NCBI GenBank assembly: GCA_965223305.1
Contig: CBDCWT010000045.1
Span: forward strand, 62,001-126,000
Length of the DNA: 64,000 nucleotides
DNA from: CBDCWT01 sp965223305
Lineage (GTDB): Bacteria > Planctomycetota > Planctomycetia > Pirellulales > Pirellulaceae
Direction: 5' to 3'
The notes under the pieces are model-generated. The model saw only the letters and a list, made by a program, of their open reading frames with translations. It was not told where the DNA came from and did not search any database. Shown here in pieces: positions 16,340 to 26,473 of the stretch. The translations under genes and the position numbers were made by a program. The number at the start of each line of letters is the position of its first letter. The stretch's first letter is position 1.

Positions 16340-19147
16340 TTACGGTAAGCCCTTCCACTTTCGAATGCCCCACTCTAGGTTCAGACACACAAAGACGACC
16401 CAGAAGTACTTCCACTGCGGCCAGATTGGCTGTAGTGAGCGGGTCTCCTCCGCTGGTGCCTGCAATTCGCTCAGGGCCAGTATCTCCGCGACCGCTGTGG
16501 GCGGAATGACCTGTCCCCCAGAAACTTCAGCAATTCGTTGTGCAACGTCCAAGCGGCACTGGGTGGCCATCAGCTCGGCGTGCTGGACCGGCCGAACTGT
16601 AATCTCAGTCGAGGGAACCGAGGTCGCCGATCCGTCGCTCAACGAAGCGATAGAGTTCCCAGCTGGTGTGAGGAGATAGTTGCCGGCGTCGAGCGACTCG
16701 AACTGTCCCTCGTAGCGCCCCGGGATCGCCTCGTCAGCTGTCAACTCGATCGCAATGTCGCCGTCGCTGTCCTGGTTCTCCGCTGTCACCGTAACCGAAC
16801 CATCCACGACTGGATCACCCGATGGGTCGTTCATTGTTACCGTGACCTCGATCTGCTCATTTTGGTCATAGTGGGAACGCTCCGTTCTGATCTGTACGAG
16901 TTCAGATCCGGAGCTCAGCTCGCGGGCGAGGGCCCATCTCAACAACTGGCCCCAAAAGCGGTGATGCAGCTGATCGCCACGTCGAAAGCGAAGCCGCCAG
17001 GTATCAGGAGACGACAGATAGACGACTCGCCCACCTCCCACCGAGTGCCAGCAAAGGAACGCCTTGGCGGACTCTTGGGTTTGCGTCCCTGTTTCGGGGG
17101 TCGGGACGGCCTCGATCAGCGTGTCAGCGGAGGGTTTCGGCCGAGAGTATTCGGATAGAGCATAGACCGGCACGTTGCGACTGACGAACTCCCATGTTTG
17201 TGCGGTGTCCATCTGATCATCAGCAATCGTGAGTGCCCGGTGGCGGCGTCCGGACGGTGTCAATACAAGTCGATAGCCGTCCTCTGGTTCCGGCCCCAAA
17301 CTATGGCGTTGCGTGGGAATCAGCTCAACAAGCGGCGAGTCCGGAAAAGCAACCGGCATGTGCTGGTCGCCCGCGATAATCACGATCGTGCCGTCTCGCT
17401 TGCTAACGAATTCCTCCAGCGATTGCTGTGCGGTCTCGGTAAGATGGTCCGGAGGGATATCGCCGAGGATCGCAACATCGTATTCAGCCCATTCATCGAC
17501 GGTCTCTGGGAGCCGCGGCGTGCCTTCACGAAATCCCGTGCCCAACACCCGGGGCGCAAATACTAACTCGTCACAATCAACCGTGTCATCCCTTCGAAAC
17601 AGCTCGCGCAAATACTTGAACTCCCAACGTGCCCTGCCGTCTACCAGCAGTACGCGAATGTTGCGACGGGTCACGTTGACTCTGACCTTTTGCGTATTGT
17701 TTGTGTCGCTCTGCTCGCGCGCAATTCCACCTACGTTGACCTCGAATTCAACCGTGCCACTTTCGGCGAGCTCCGTCGAGAAGGTCACGTGCCGACTTGT
17801 GGGGTCCGCATGAAACTCGACCTGCTTATAGTCGATGACCTCTCCGTCTCGCAACAACTCGACGACCGAGCTCTCACCCACGCATCCATGTGCCCGAATG
17901 TGTGCTTCGATGACGACGTCATCGCCTTCCATTACTACCGGAGGAGCGACCAAGGAATAAAGTACAAGATCACGCAGTCGTTCGGTGCTGCCGATCGGAA
18001 CAACGTGAATCGGGACGTCGGCACTCTCGGCAATCTCCCAAGGATCACGTTCCGTCGTTTCGTTGTGTGCCGCATCGGTGAACATGACCACTGCCGCCGT
18101 GTTCTGAGCTATGTCGTCCCGTATCGCGCGCAGAGCCGCGCCTAGATCCGTGCCGATCTGCGGCTGCTCTCTGCTGGTTGAGCTTGGACGTTTGACTCGC
18201 GTTCTAGCGTTAATCTGTTCACGTAGCGATTCTTTCTCGCCAAGCGGCATCGCGCGACTGTCGAACAAGAGGCTTCGAATCGCGACCGGTTGCTCTTTTT
18301 CTTCCTCGAGAGTTCCTTGCAAGCGATCAAGAACGTCTGCCACGCGCTCGACTCTCGCATCGATCTTGGCACCAGCTTTCTGCCTCATACCACCGTTGTG
18401 GTTGCCAGCCTCCTCGTCAACGTCACGCCGTAGCGCCGCTGCAGCCCGTCGAAGTTGGTACTCGATCCCCGCCAAAATCGGTTCCGCTTCTGCGAGTTGA
18501 TCGATCTGAGCTACGTCTAACGTGCCGTTCCAGCCCTTGACCACCGGCTGGATCAAATCGCCAGCGGCCTCGAGCCGCTCGATGACCTCCTCGATCGGCG
18601 CGCGCGACGGGCCGCGGTCGCTGAGGGAGGCTGCGGCTTCGCAGTGCATCTCGACGCGCTCCAGCGCGCCCGCACAGCGACACAGTGTTTCATGGGCCTC
18701 AGCAGGTGGACGATAGGAACTCGCTGAGTTCACTAGGTTGGACAGCTGGTGTCGCACGAACACCGCGGCAACCACAGCTCGATCGCAAGCCGCCACGCTG
18801 CTCGTGCTGTCGTCTGAAGCAAGATCCCAGCGTAGGCCGTCGACCGACTCTGTGGGATCTCGCGTCAACATGCTGGGACTGACATCCACGGCGAGTAGCA
18901 CCGACGGCGTCGAATCCTCGCGATCGAACGTGACCGAAGTCGCAGCCAGCAACATCCAAACAACAGCGATCATGGCCACAGTTCGGAGAAAGAGGAACAA
19001 CAACGCAGTTCCGCCGCGAGTGACGCGCGTCTCCCGCCACAGCAAGAGCAGAAACAACAAGAGAAGTCCGATCGACAAGACCACGCTGACCGTGAGACTC
19101 AGAGGCCCCTCGAAGGTCAGTTCGGATTGGCGGATCGCGGTATCCAT
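16340..19147 (-). CDS. Membrane VWA/glutamine-amidotransferase-like protein
   Basis: The 935-residue product begins with two transmembrane helices (~15-37 and ~47-70), followed by a von Willebrand A domain with the metal-binding motif DVSPS at D88. Further on, RVLLVDGRARWEFKYLREL and EYDVAILGDIPP ... EEFVSKRDGTIVIIAGD form the class-I-glutamine-amidotransferase-like segment seen in this family, which normally lacks amidotransferase activity. Another hydrophobic helix lies near the C-terminus. I chose the ATG at 19147 because it overlaps the preceding stop in TGATG; an upstream start would overlap the neighbour by 126 bases. It is the partner of the BatA-like gene in a MoxR envelope module. 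Confidence 0.75.
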   Translation of the reverse strand: MDTAIRQSELTFEGPLSLTVSVVLSIGLLLLFLLLLWRETRVTRGGTALLFLFLRTVAMIAVVWMLLAATSVTFDREDSTPSVLLAVDVSPSMLTRDPTESVDGLRWDLASDDSTSSVAACDRAVVAAVFVRHQLSNLVNSASSYRPPAEAHETLCRCAGALERVEMHCEAAASLSDRGPSRAPIEEVIERLEAAGDLIQPVVKGWNGTLDVAQIDQLAEAEPILAGIEYQLRRAAAALRRDVDEEAGNHNGGMRQKAGAKIDARVERVADVLDRLQGTLEEEKEQPVAIRSLLFDSRAMPLGEKESLREQINARTRVKRPSSTSREQPQIGTDLGAALRAIRDDIAQNTAAVVMFTDAAHNETTERDPWEIAESADVPIHVVPIGSTERLRDLVLYSLVAPPVVMEGDDVVIEAHIRAHGCVGESSVVELLRDGEVIDYKQVEFHADPTSRHVTFSTELAESGTVEFEVNVGGIAREQSDTNNTQKVRVNVTRRNIRVLLVDGRARWEFKYLRELFRRDDTVDCDELVFAPRVLGTGFREGTPRLPETVDEWAEYDVAILGDIPPDHLTETAQQSLEEFVSKRDGTIVIIAGDQHMPVAFPDSPLVELIPTQRHSLGPEPEDGYRLVLTPSGRRHRALTIADDQMDTAQTWEFVSRNVPVYALSEYSRPKPSADTLIEAVPTPETGTQTQESAKAFLCWHSVGGGRVVYLSSPDTWRLRFRRGDQLHHRFWGQLLRWALARELSSGSELVQIRTERSHYDQNEQIEVTVTMNDPSGDPVVDGSVTVTAENQDSDGDIAIELTADEAIPGRYEGQFESLDAGNYLLTPAGNSIASLSDGSATSVPSTEITVRPVQHAELMATQCRLDVAQRIAEVSGGQVIPPTAVAEILALSELQAPAEETRSLQPIWPQWKYFWVVFVCLNLEWGIRKWKGLP

Positions 19148-21384
19148 CAGGCCACTCGCTCCGTGCGTACAACATCTGTCGACGACGGCCGATAGCCCCG
19201 CAACACAACAGGACTTCTGGATCGCTGCAAGGACATAGCCACCGACATTGCCAGCTCCAGCACAATCACACACAGCAATGTGCCGAGCAAAAGTGGCCAG
19301 AGGGGCCGGCGATAGAGCGCACCGAGAACCGGAGCGCTCGCCTGCGCCGCCATCGAGGAAATCGCGCCGTTGTCAGCAAGAAAACGGCTGTCGTCCTTGT
19401 CCAACGTGCGCAGGTCCGACTCGGCGCTCGGTCGCGCGACGTGAAAGGTAAACGTTTTGTCGCTCCCGTTCTGCCGGATGGTATAGGTACCAGGAATTCG
19501 AGGCCGCAACGTGTAGGCTGGGCCAAGATGCGCCTCGTTTGCTTCGATCGGTGTCTCCTTGCCCACCGGGTCGGTTAGGACGCCGTCCGTGCCCAGTGGG
19601 TTGTCGTCGCCCAGTGTGAGCACGAGTGAGTCGCCTGATTCAAGGTTGAGTTGGACACCGGCGGGCTCGGTCAGCCAGCCCAGCCACTGTTGAACCATCA
19701 CCACAAATGAGCGGGAAAGGACGAGTCGCGAGAACTGCAAACGCAGGGGAACGCCCAACAGAATGACCCGACCTCGGCCGTACGTCGTCTCGACTGCCAG
19801 AGGTTCGCCATTGACCATCTCCAACAAAGTTGAGTAAGTCGTATGCTCGTTTGTGCTGAATCGATGCCTTTTCGTGAGCTCCACGTTTCCCAAGTCAAGT
19901 CTCTGTACGTCTGCCAAACCACGGGTTGCCGGGTGATCGTCGAGCAACGGATTGATACCCGTGGGATGCTCGGCATCGATCGCAACCGTCGTCACAACTC
20001 GATCAAGTTCGAGAGGTACCAACCCGTCAGTCTCTCGATACCAAAACTGATTGAAGGCGCTGATGTCGGTGCGCGGTCCGACGGCGACCCATAGGCCGCC
20101 CCCCAGCCGAACGAACTCAGCCAGACGTTCGATCGACTCCGGAGATAATTGCGTCAGAGCAGGAAGTACAATAGCGCGAAACTCGCCGAGCGGAGCGTCG
20201 GGGAGCTCTTTCGCTTGAATCAGCGTAGGTTGAAACACAGAGGTCCATTCTGATTCCGCCGCAGCGCGGCCCAGAGCCGCCTCGATAAACCACGAATCGC
20301 TTTGAACCTCCGCGTAGCTGGGACTGTTTTCCACTACCAGGATAGGTAGTCCTTGAACGACCTCGACAATGAGTGAGTTGTCGTTGTCAATTGCTAGGCT
20401 GTCGTCTGTTTGAATACTGCACGTGATAACCCGCGTTCCCACCTCGTTCAGCGTACCTGTCCACTCGAGATCCTGGGACTCGCCAGGCTCGAGTAGCTCG
20501 ATCGAGTCGGTGCCCAGCGGCTCGCCATCGACCGACCAGGTGACTTGGAGATTTTCTGTCGCGTCTTCCGAGTAGCTCTGAACGGTGGCAGTAACCTGGT
20601 AGGTTTGATCCAGGCCGATTCGGGTCGCTCTCGCCTGAATCTCTGTCACGGCGATGTTGTCCATATCGGCAAGTGAATCAGTGGCCGATACGAGCTCCAC
20701 CGTTGTTTCCACAGGGGCCGTTTGAAGCGTCTCGCGCAGCCGAAGCCAACTACGCTGGTCCGCCAACTGCCAGTCCGTTGATTGACGGTCCGATATGATC
20801 AGTATTCGTCGCTGCACGACAGACGCCGGCGGTTCGGCTTGTGAGGCGGCATACATGCAGGACAGCAGGTCGCCCCCGCCTGGCATCGGCGCTCGTTCGC
20901 CGAGCCGTTCGAGCACCCGTCCTTTGTTCTTGCCGATCCGCCGCGCGATTGGATCGAGCCACTCCGGGCCAGGGGAAGTGAACAACACCCGAACAAAGTC
21001 CTGGCGATCCCGTTCCTTGAGCTCTTCCTCTATCCGCAACAGAGCCGATTCGTAGAGCGTGCGACCACCAACGCTGCGAATCATTGACGCTGAGTTGTCG
21101 AGAACGACAATCGTCTCGGTAACGGCGCCTGATCCCCACCAGCGACCGGGAGCCAGCGGCTGGGCGAGCGCCAGAATCAGAGCCGCCAGCGCGACCATTC
21201 GAGCGAGCAACAACAACCACTGTTGCAGGTTGCGCCTCCGCGAACGTCGGATCGACGCGGCGCGGAGAAACTCCATGGCACCCCATTCGATCGTGACGCG
21301 CCTTCGCCGATCAAAGAAATGCAACACGACTGGCAGGCCGACCAGCGGTAATGCAGCAAGGAACGCGAACCCGAGAAAAGTCAC
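19147..21384 (-). CDS. BatA-like VWA membrane protein
   Basis: The N-terminus is the double-transmembrane BatA domain: FLAALPLVGLPVVLHFFDRRRR, a conserved EWGAMEFLRAA block, and a second helix at ~55-78. A VWA domain follows with metal-site motif DNSAS at D96. The remaining part has beta-rich segments and a C-terminal membrane helix (~695-720). The start is a GTG that overlaps the stop of the DUF58 gene in GTGA. BatA proteins work with MoxR ATPases and DUF58 proteins in cell-envelope stress or protein-assembly systems. Confidence 0.85.
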   Translation of the reverse strand: MTFLGFAFLAALPLVGLPVVLHFFDRRRRVTIEWGAMEFLRAASIRRSRRRNLQQWLLLLARMVALAALILALAQPLAPGRWWGSGAVTETIVVLDNSASMIRSVGGRTLYESALLRIEEELKERDRQDFVRVLFTSPGPEWLDPIARRIGKNKGRVLERLGERAPMPGGGDLLSCMYAASQAEPPASVVQRRILIISDRQSTDWQLADQRSWLRLRETLQTAPVETTVELVSATDSLADMDNIAVTEIQARATRIGLDQTYQVTATVQSYSEDATENLQVTWSVDGEPLGTDSIELLEPGESQDLEWTGTLNEVGTRVITCSIQTDDSLAIDNDNSLIVEVVQGLPILVVENSPSYAEVQSDSWFIEAALGRAAAESEWTSVFQPTLIQAKELPDAPLGEFRAIVLPALTQLSPESIERLAEFVRLGGGLWVAVGPRTDISAFNQFWYRETDGLVPLELDRVVTTVAIDAEHPTGINPLLDDHPATRGLADVQRLDLGNVELTKRHRFSTNEHTTYSTLLEMVNGEPLAVETTYGRGRVILLGVPLRLQFSRLVLSRSFVVMVQQWLGWLTEPAGVQLNLESGDSLVLTLGDDNPLGTDGVLTDPVGKETPIEANEAHLGPAYTLRPRIPGTYTIRQNGSDKTFTFHVARPSAESDLRTLDKDDSRFLADNGAISSMAAQASAPVLGALYRRPLWPLLLGTLLCVIVLELAMSVAMSLQRSRSPVVLRGYRPSSTDVVRTERVA

Positions 21385-22394
21385 GGCGCCACCTCCCCCT
21401 CGTCATAATGGAGCTGTCGGGGGCCTGAGCCGGCGCGGCGCTTTAGGTACCTTGCCAGGATGCTACCCAGGTCCATGTCCGTCTGGACTTGGATGTAATC
21501 ACAACCGGCCGAGGCAACCTGGGTCTGCAAGTCGCTTACAAACGTGTTGAACTGTCGCAAATACTCATCCCTGATAGACGCTGGGTCGATATCGAGGCGG
21601 TCGCCGGCAATCTCCAACGATTCGAATGTGGACCAGTGCCGAAACGTAAACGAAACCTCCTCAGGGGCTACGATGTGAAATAGGGCTGCGTCATGGCCGC
21701 GAGCGCGGATTGTTCGCAATGCCGTTCCGAGTTCGGCAACGTCCGTGAAGCAATCCGAGAAAATCAGGACGATTCCGCGGCGAGTCAGCCGGCCGCTACA
21801 AGCTCGTACCTGCTGTGCCAGCCGAGTTGGACCGTCTGCTTCGGTGAGGGCTAGTGCCTGTAAGATCGCTTGCAGGTGAAGCGGCTTCTGTCGAGGAGGT
21901 ATATAACGACTAGCGCGGTGATTGACGACGGCGACACCCGTCGCGTCACGCTGCCGCAGAAACAGGCGCGACAGGCAGGCAACGGCCCGACACGCGAATT
22001 GCAGTTTGGTCGGAGTCGACAGGCCAAACCGCATCGAACCGCTCGCATCGACGATCATCAGGGAATGGGCGTTTGTCTCTTCTTCGAATTGCCGCACATA
22101 GTACCGATCGCTGCGTGCCACAATTTGCCAATCAATCAGCCTGATCTCGTCTCCGGCGGAGTAGGGCCGATGCTGGGCGAACTCACAGCATCCACCTCGG
22201 TGGGTCGAGCGATGTCGACCAGACAACAGTCCGTCCACGACGTTCCGCGAAATGAACTCCAAATCTTGCATCGCAATCAGCGCCTCGCGGTCGAGCAGAC
22301 CATTGCTCCCCACCGCGGCCGGCGCTCGGCCGTTCGCTGGAACCGCGCGACCATTGCCGAAACGGTGAAACAGCGACCGGAAAATCGAATTCAT
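21381..22394 (-). CDS. DUF58 domain protein of the MoxR module
   Basis: The DUF58 signature is clear: GRHRSTHRGGCCEFAQHRPY, then GDEIRLIDWQIVARSDRYYV and RQFEEET. It is followed by a VWA-like core with DASGSM at ~117, so the metal site DxSxS is intact. The 337-residue length is normal for the family, and it is predicted cytoplasmic. The gene sits between the MoxR ATPase and the BatA-like protein, with a 4-base GTGA overlap downstream. DUF58 proteins are thought to link the ATPase to its VWA partners. Confidence 0.9.
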   Translation of the reverse strand: MNSIFRSLFHRFGNGRAVPANGRAPAAVGSNGLLDREALIAMQDLEFISRNVVDGLLSGRHRSTHRGGCCEFAQHRPYSAGDEIRLIDWQIVARSDRYYVRQFEEETNAHSLMIVDASGSMRFGLSTPTKLQFACRAVACLSRLFLRQRDATGVAVVNHRASRYIPPRQKPLHLQAILQALALTEADGPTRLAQQVRACSGRLTRRGIVLIFSDCFTDVAELGTALRTIRARGHDAALFHIVAPEEVSFTFRHWSTFESLEIAGDRLDIDPASIRDEYLRQFNTFVSDLQTQVASAGCDYIQVQTDMDLGSILARYLKRRAGSGPRQLHYDEGEVAP

Positions 22395-22481
22395 TCTCGT
22401 CTCTCAGCTAAGTCGCAGCTGCGTGGCGTCGGTCTCGAAGGTTGCATGCCCGTTATCAGCCTGCCGGCTCGGTCGGCTGAC

Positions 22482-23498
22482 CTAATTCAGCAAGGGAGTT
22501 TGTTCGATCACCTTTTCCAGCACCGTGTCAGCGTCAATTCCAGCTGCCTCGGCATTAAAGTTGAGGACCAATCGATGTCGCAATACGGGCAGCGCAACAG
22601 CACGCAAATCTCCGGTCGTTGCATGGCACCGTTGATGTAACAGAGCACGGGCCTTGGCGGCCATCAGCAACGCGACGCTGGCCCGCGGACCGGCGCCCCA
22701 CTGGACCATGCCACGGAGCTCGCCGGGCAAACCATCATCGGACCTCGTTGCGCGAACGAGATCCAGCACCGCGTCGCAAACGTGGTCAGACACGACAACC
22801 CCTTTTACGAGCGACTGCATGTCGATCAGGTCCGCCGAATCGAGAACGCGGGTCGTTACGAAATCGTACTCGGTGGTAAGTCGGCGGCAGATCTCTCTTT
22901 CGTCGCCTCGATCTGGATATCCAACACGGATCTTGAGCAGGAACCTGTCAAGCTGCGCCTCCGGCAGCGGATAGGTCCCCTCGACCTCAATCGGGTTTTG
23001 CGTCGCCATGACCAGGAACGGGTTCGGCAGATCATAGGTCTGACCGCAAACGGTCAGCTGTCGCTCTTGCATCGATTCAAGCAAGGCACTCTGTGTCTTC
23101 GGCGGCGTGCGGTTGATTTCATCTGCTAGGATCACGTTTCCAAAAATTGGGCCTTCGACGAACCGAAAGACTCGTTTGCCCGTCGTGTGGTCCTCCTCAA
23201 GCACGTCGGTTCCGGTGATGTCCGCCGGCATCAGATCAGGCGTAAACTGGATTCGACGAAATGACAGGTCAAGCAGCGATGCAACCGTCGACACCATCAA
23301 CGTCTTTGCCAACCCAGGCATTCCTTCCAGAATGCAATGGCCACGGCACAAGAGCGAGATCATGACCTGCTCGGTAACGTCCTCAAGTCCAACGATGACG
23401 CCGCCGAGTTGACGCCTCAGCTCGCTGTATTGCTCATATATCTTATCGACAGCGTCGACGACACCGACGTCCACCTCTTTCAATCGGTTATTGCTCAC
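22482..23498 (-). CDS. MoxR-family AAA+ ATPase
   Basis: The 338-residue protein has Walker A GMPGLAKT (~59-66), Walker B ILADEINR (~122-129), the family block TPPKTQSALLESMQE, and sensor 1 ATQNPIE. These are diagnostic of MoxR ATPases, which act as chaperone-like regulators with VWA proteins. I chose the GTG at 23498: GAGG lies upstream and the start overlaps the end of the EF-hand gene by 11 bases. An earlier ATG at 23546 would overlap by 59. Downstream are DUF58 and the VWA genes. Likely cytoplasmic. Confidence 0.92.
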   Translation of the reverse strand: MSNNRLKEVDVGVVDAVDKIYEQYSELRRQLGGVIVGLEDVTEQVMISLLCRGHCILEGMPGLAKTLMVSTVASLLDLSFRRIQFTPDLMPADITGTDVLEEDHTTGKRVFRFVEGPIFGNVILADEINRTPPKTQSALLESMQERQLTVCGQTYDLPNPFLVMATQNPIEVEGTYPLPEAQLDRFLLKIRVGYPDRGDEREICRRLTTEYDFVTTRVLDSADLIDMQSLVKGVVVSDHVCDAVLDLVRATRSDDGLPGELRGMVQWGAGPRASVALLMAAKARALLHQRCHATTGDLRAVALPVLRHRLVLNFNAEAAGIDADTVLEKVIEQTPLLN

Positions 23499-24969
23499 TT
23501 TGCAGTCCTCGAAACGCCTCGTTTTGACTAACCAATCCATCATCATCAGAGTCCAGGGAACGGAATTGATCCCTGTTGCCTAAGAACTCGCTCCACGTAA
23601 GGTCCCCGTCTCTGTTTCGATCCATGCGACGAAACCACGCGATGCCGCTCCCTTCTGCGCTTGTCGTTCGCACGTCAAATCTCTCGATGTACTGATGCAC
23701 GATTGGACCCAGGCTGATTCCAAAGTGCACAAGCTCTGGGAGCTCCGCCACCGTGAGTTGACCGTCTGCGTTGCGGTCCAGCTCGCGAATGCCCTGTGCT
23801 GTGCGACGCAACTCACGCACGGTCAAACGTCCGTCGTGGTTCGAATCCAAGCGACTGAAAAGAGCAGCGCTACTGGCCGCCCCCCCGATCGACAGCGGTT
23901 CGGTGTCCTTGCTCTCGGCAGTCTGAGCGGCGGAGATCAAGAGCGTCGCTCCAGCCATGTTGAGTTCAATCAGTCCCGACTCTGGCTTTCTGCCGATCGC
24001 AGCCGTTGGGGGAAATGTAACCTTCAGACGCGCAGAATCGGGACTCTTCGTGTCGAACCAAACCGATACATTTAGTTCAGGCACCTCCAATTCCGCGTCA
24101 GCGCGGACCGTTTCTTCCGCGGCGTATAGCCTGGCTACTTCTCTTCGGTAGGCTTGGACGTCGTGAAGTGCAACAAGAAGACGCCGTGAACGCCAGCCGG
24201 GCCGAGAGCGTTTCTTCGACTTGCGGTCTATCTCCGTAAGACGCAAAACTCGGTCACGATCGAAATCAGCGCTTTGTAGAAGCTGGGCTGCGTTTTCGAT
24301 CTCCGAGCCGCTCAGCCGATCATTGTTATCTTGGTCGACGACTTCAAACACCGGTGCTCGGCTCGCCACCGATGCTTGAAACGCCGATCGCAGCTCGAGC
24401 AAGCGTGGCCCAACTTCCCACTTTTGCATCAACCAGCGGATTTCATTCTGCGTTGGGGTCCTGCCGGTCACGCGCGCATACTCCGCGAAACGGGCCTGCA
24501 AACTGCTCCCAGCCGGCTCGTCGCTGTTTTCGGAAATCGCGCCGCCAACCCCGCTCGTCGCGAGAAATCGCTCGATGGCTTGTTCGCGTGCTTCCCAGAA
24601 CGACTTGCCGTCGATCGATACATGAACGCCGACAGTAACTGGACGCTCCGGCAAAAGGATCGCAAACCGAAGAGGTGTTGTCGCGGCCACGTCCGATTTG
24701 CTAGACCGTGCCACCGACGCGTTCAGGTAGGCGTCCTCCGCAGGCACTTGATCGTCAGCCGGATTGGGGGCTTCCATGTTCTGCTTGGTAGGTGCCAACA
24801 CGAGCACATTCGTGGAAGCTTGTTGGCGCTCTGCCGAAGAAAGAACGGCAGCAACCCCAACAAAGGCGACGAAGACGGCGGTGATACAACTTGCGCGCCA
24901 CGCCGGAGTCTTGCCGGCGCTCTTGGACAGTCCCGAGTGGTCTGTGTAGGGGCGATCGCGAACAGTCAT
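23488..24969 (-). CDS. Membrane-anchored EF-hand protein
   Basis: This 493-residue protein has one N-terminal hydrophobic helix (~27-46), a linker, and EF-hand-type calcium loops. Clear loops are DQDNNDRLSGSE (~213), DSNHDGRLTVRE (~375), DRNADGQLTVAE (~398), DRNRDGDLTWSE (~450) and DSDDDGLVSQNE (~473); a weaker one is at ~235 (DFDRDRVLRLTE). It is probably exported and calcium-responsive. The gene lies 5 bases after the DUF1501 gene and overlaps MoxR, so all three are likely cotranscribed. A calcium sensor in a MoxR module is unusual but EF-hand proteins are common in planctomycetes. Confidence 0.8.
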   Translation of the reverse strand: MTVRDRPYTDHSGLSKSAGKTPAWRASCITAVFVAFVGVAAVLSSAERQQASTNVLVLAPTKQNMEAPNPADDQVPAEDAYLNASVARSSKSDVAATTPLRFAILLPERPVTVGVHVSIDGKSFWEAREQAIERFLATSGVGGAISENSDEPAGSSLQARFAEYARVTGRTPTQNEIRWLMQKWEVGPRLLELRSAFQASVASRAPVFEVVDQDNNDRLSGSEIENAAQLLQSADFDRDRVLRLTEIDRKSKKRSRPGWRSRRLLVALHDVQAYRREVARLYAAEETVRADAELEVPELNVSVWFDTKSPDSARLKVTFPPTAAIGRKPESGLIELNMAGATLLISAAQTAESKDTEPLSIGGAASSAALFSRLDSNHDGRLTVRELRRTAQGIRELDRNADGQLTVAELPELVHFGISLGPIVHQYIERFDVRTTSAEGSGIAWFRRMDRNRDGDLTWSEFLGNRDQFRSLDSDDDGLVSQNEAFRGLQSEQ

Positions 24970-24974
24970 TTGGG

Positions 24975-26285
24975 CTAACTCACAAGCTCGCTGATTGGTG
25001 ACCCGTCAACAATAGCGACCGGTCGACCCGTGTTGGAAATGTGAGTTGTCTCGGGAGGAACGCCCGCCGCCGTGCACAGCGTGGCCAGCACGTCGGTGAC
25101 GTCGACTTTTCCCTCAACCACTCGCGTGCCACTCTCGCTCGTACGTCCAAAGGTCTGGCCTCCACGGATTCCTCCACCTCCGAACACAATCGACCATGCC
25201 GCCGGAAAGTGGTCGCGCCCCGATGATCCGTTGATGCGCGGCGTGCGACCGAACTCACCCATCCACAGAATCGTGGTCGATTCGAGGAGCCCGCGGTCGT
25301 CTAGATCCGCCATCAACGTCGACCAGCCGGCATCAAGTGTTGCAGACAGTTGCCGAACATCCTCGAAGTTGTTCTGATGCGTGTCCCATCCACCCAGGGA
25401 AACTTCGACGAACGGAACGCCGCGTTCGACCAGCCGTCTGGCAAGCAAGCAGCCTTGCCCAAACAGCGAAGCACCGTATTTCGACCTCAGTTCTTCCGGC
25501 TCTTCCGCCAGATCGAAGGCCGTGGCGCCCACCCCATCCATTAGCTGAATGGCGTTGTCGTAGACGGTGTTTTGCGTGTGGGGAGCGCCCGATCCGTGTC
25601 TTTCCAGAAACTCGCCCTGGAACCCCCGCCAGAGTTCCAACCGACGCTGCATGCGATGCTCCGAGATGCCCGCGATTCGTTCAAGCGATGCGACCGTCAA
25701 CGGTGGATAGGCATTTCCGCTGCCGGTTTGGTTGTCCTCCGCGGCTTCAGCTGCGACAAACAACGGCCCCAGGCGCGGCCCCAGGAAACCCGGGCCAAAC
25801 GCAGCCGAGTTGACGGCCGGCGATGACGCAACGCTGACGTAGGGAGGCAGACCAGAACTGGACGATTGCGCGATACGTTGACTAGCGACCGAAGCACCAA
25901 TTGCAGGATAGCGGATTGGCGACAGCGGCCGGCGACCCGTTCGCATCAGGTAAGTTCCGCGACCGTGATCTCCCTCCTTGGTACTGACGCCCCGCACGAT
26001 CGCCAGCCGATCCGCCATCTTCGACAATTCGGGGAGATGCTCACTGATACGGATCCCCGGTACGGACGTCGAAATCTCCTTGAACTCACCGCCATTTTCG
26101 TGGTCCGGCTTGAGATCGAAGGTGTCTGTTTGCGAGGGGCCTCCCGCCATCCAAAGGAGTATGCAACTGCGTTTTCTTTCGGTTGCCGCACTTGCGTGGC
26201 TGGCAAAGGACGGAAACCATCCACTCGCACTAAGACCTGCCGCACTCGCCGCTAGTGATCGAAGGGCCATTCGACGCGAGATCAT
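24975..26285 (-). CDS. DUF1501 protein with Tat-like leader
   Basis: The 436-residue product opens with a twin-arginine-like leader (ISRRMALRSLAASAAGLSAS) and then the DUF1501 signature ILLWMAGGPSQTDTFDLKP, with later blocks GWDTHQNNF and GEFGRTPRINGSSGRDHFP. The fold is related to alkaline-phosphatase/sulfatase-type hydrolases; the activity of DUF1501 proteins is unproven. It is paired, as usual in planctomycetes, with a DUF1549/DUF1553 gene directly upstream (190-base gap). This copy sits inside the sigma-MoxR gene set, which may give it a dedicated function. Confidence 0.9.
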   Translation of the reverse strand: MISRRMALRSLAASAAGLSASGWFPSFASHASAATERKRSCILLWMAGGPSQTDTFDLKPDHENGGEFKEISTSVPGIRISEHLPELSKMADRLAIVRGVSTKEGDHGRGTYLMRTGRRPLSPIRYPAIGASVASQRIAQSSSSGLPPYVSVASSPAVNSAAFGPGFLGPRLGPLFVAAEAAEDNQTGSGNAYPPLTVASLERIAGISEHRMQRRLELWRGFQGEFLERHGSGAPHTQNTVYDNAIQLMDGVGATAFDLAEEPEELRSKYGASLFGQGCLLARRLVERGVPFVEVSLGGWDTHQNNFEDVRQLSATLDAGWSTLMADLDDRGLLESTTILWMGEFGRTPRINGSSGRDHFPAAWSIVFGGGGIRGGQTFGRTSESGTRVVEGKVDVTDVLATLCTAAGVPPETTHISNTGRPVAIVDGSPISELVS

Positions 26286-26473
26286 TTCAGAGTTCCTTTA
26301 ACCGTTGAGGTTTCTCCGTGTGAACTGCCTTGCCCAGGCCGTTGCACGGCGAGGGTAACGTCCGGGACAAAGTCCGGAACGAGACTTTATCTTGTTGTTG
26401 TAAATACCTTCCAAGGCCGTCGAATCAGGATCGCCCCAGGATGGCCACTTACAAATTCGATGCTGACACACCC

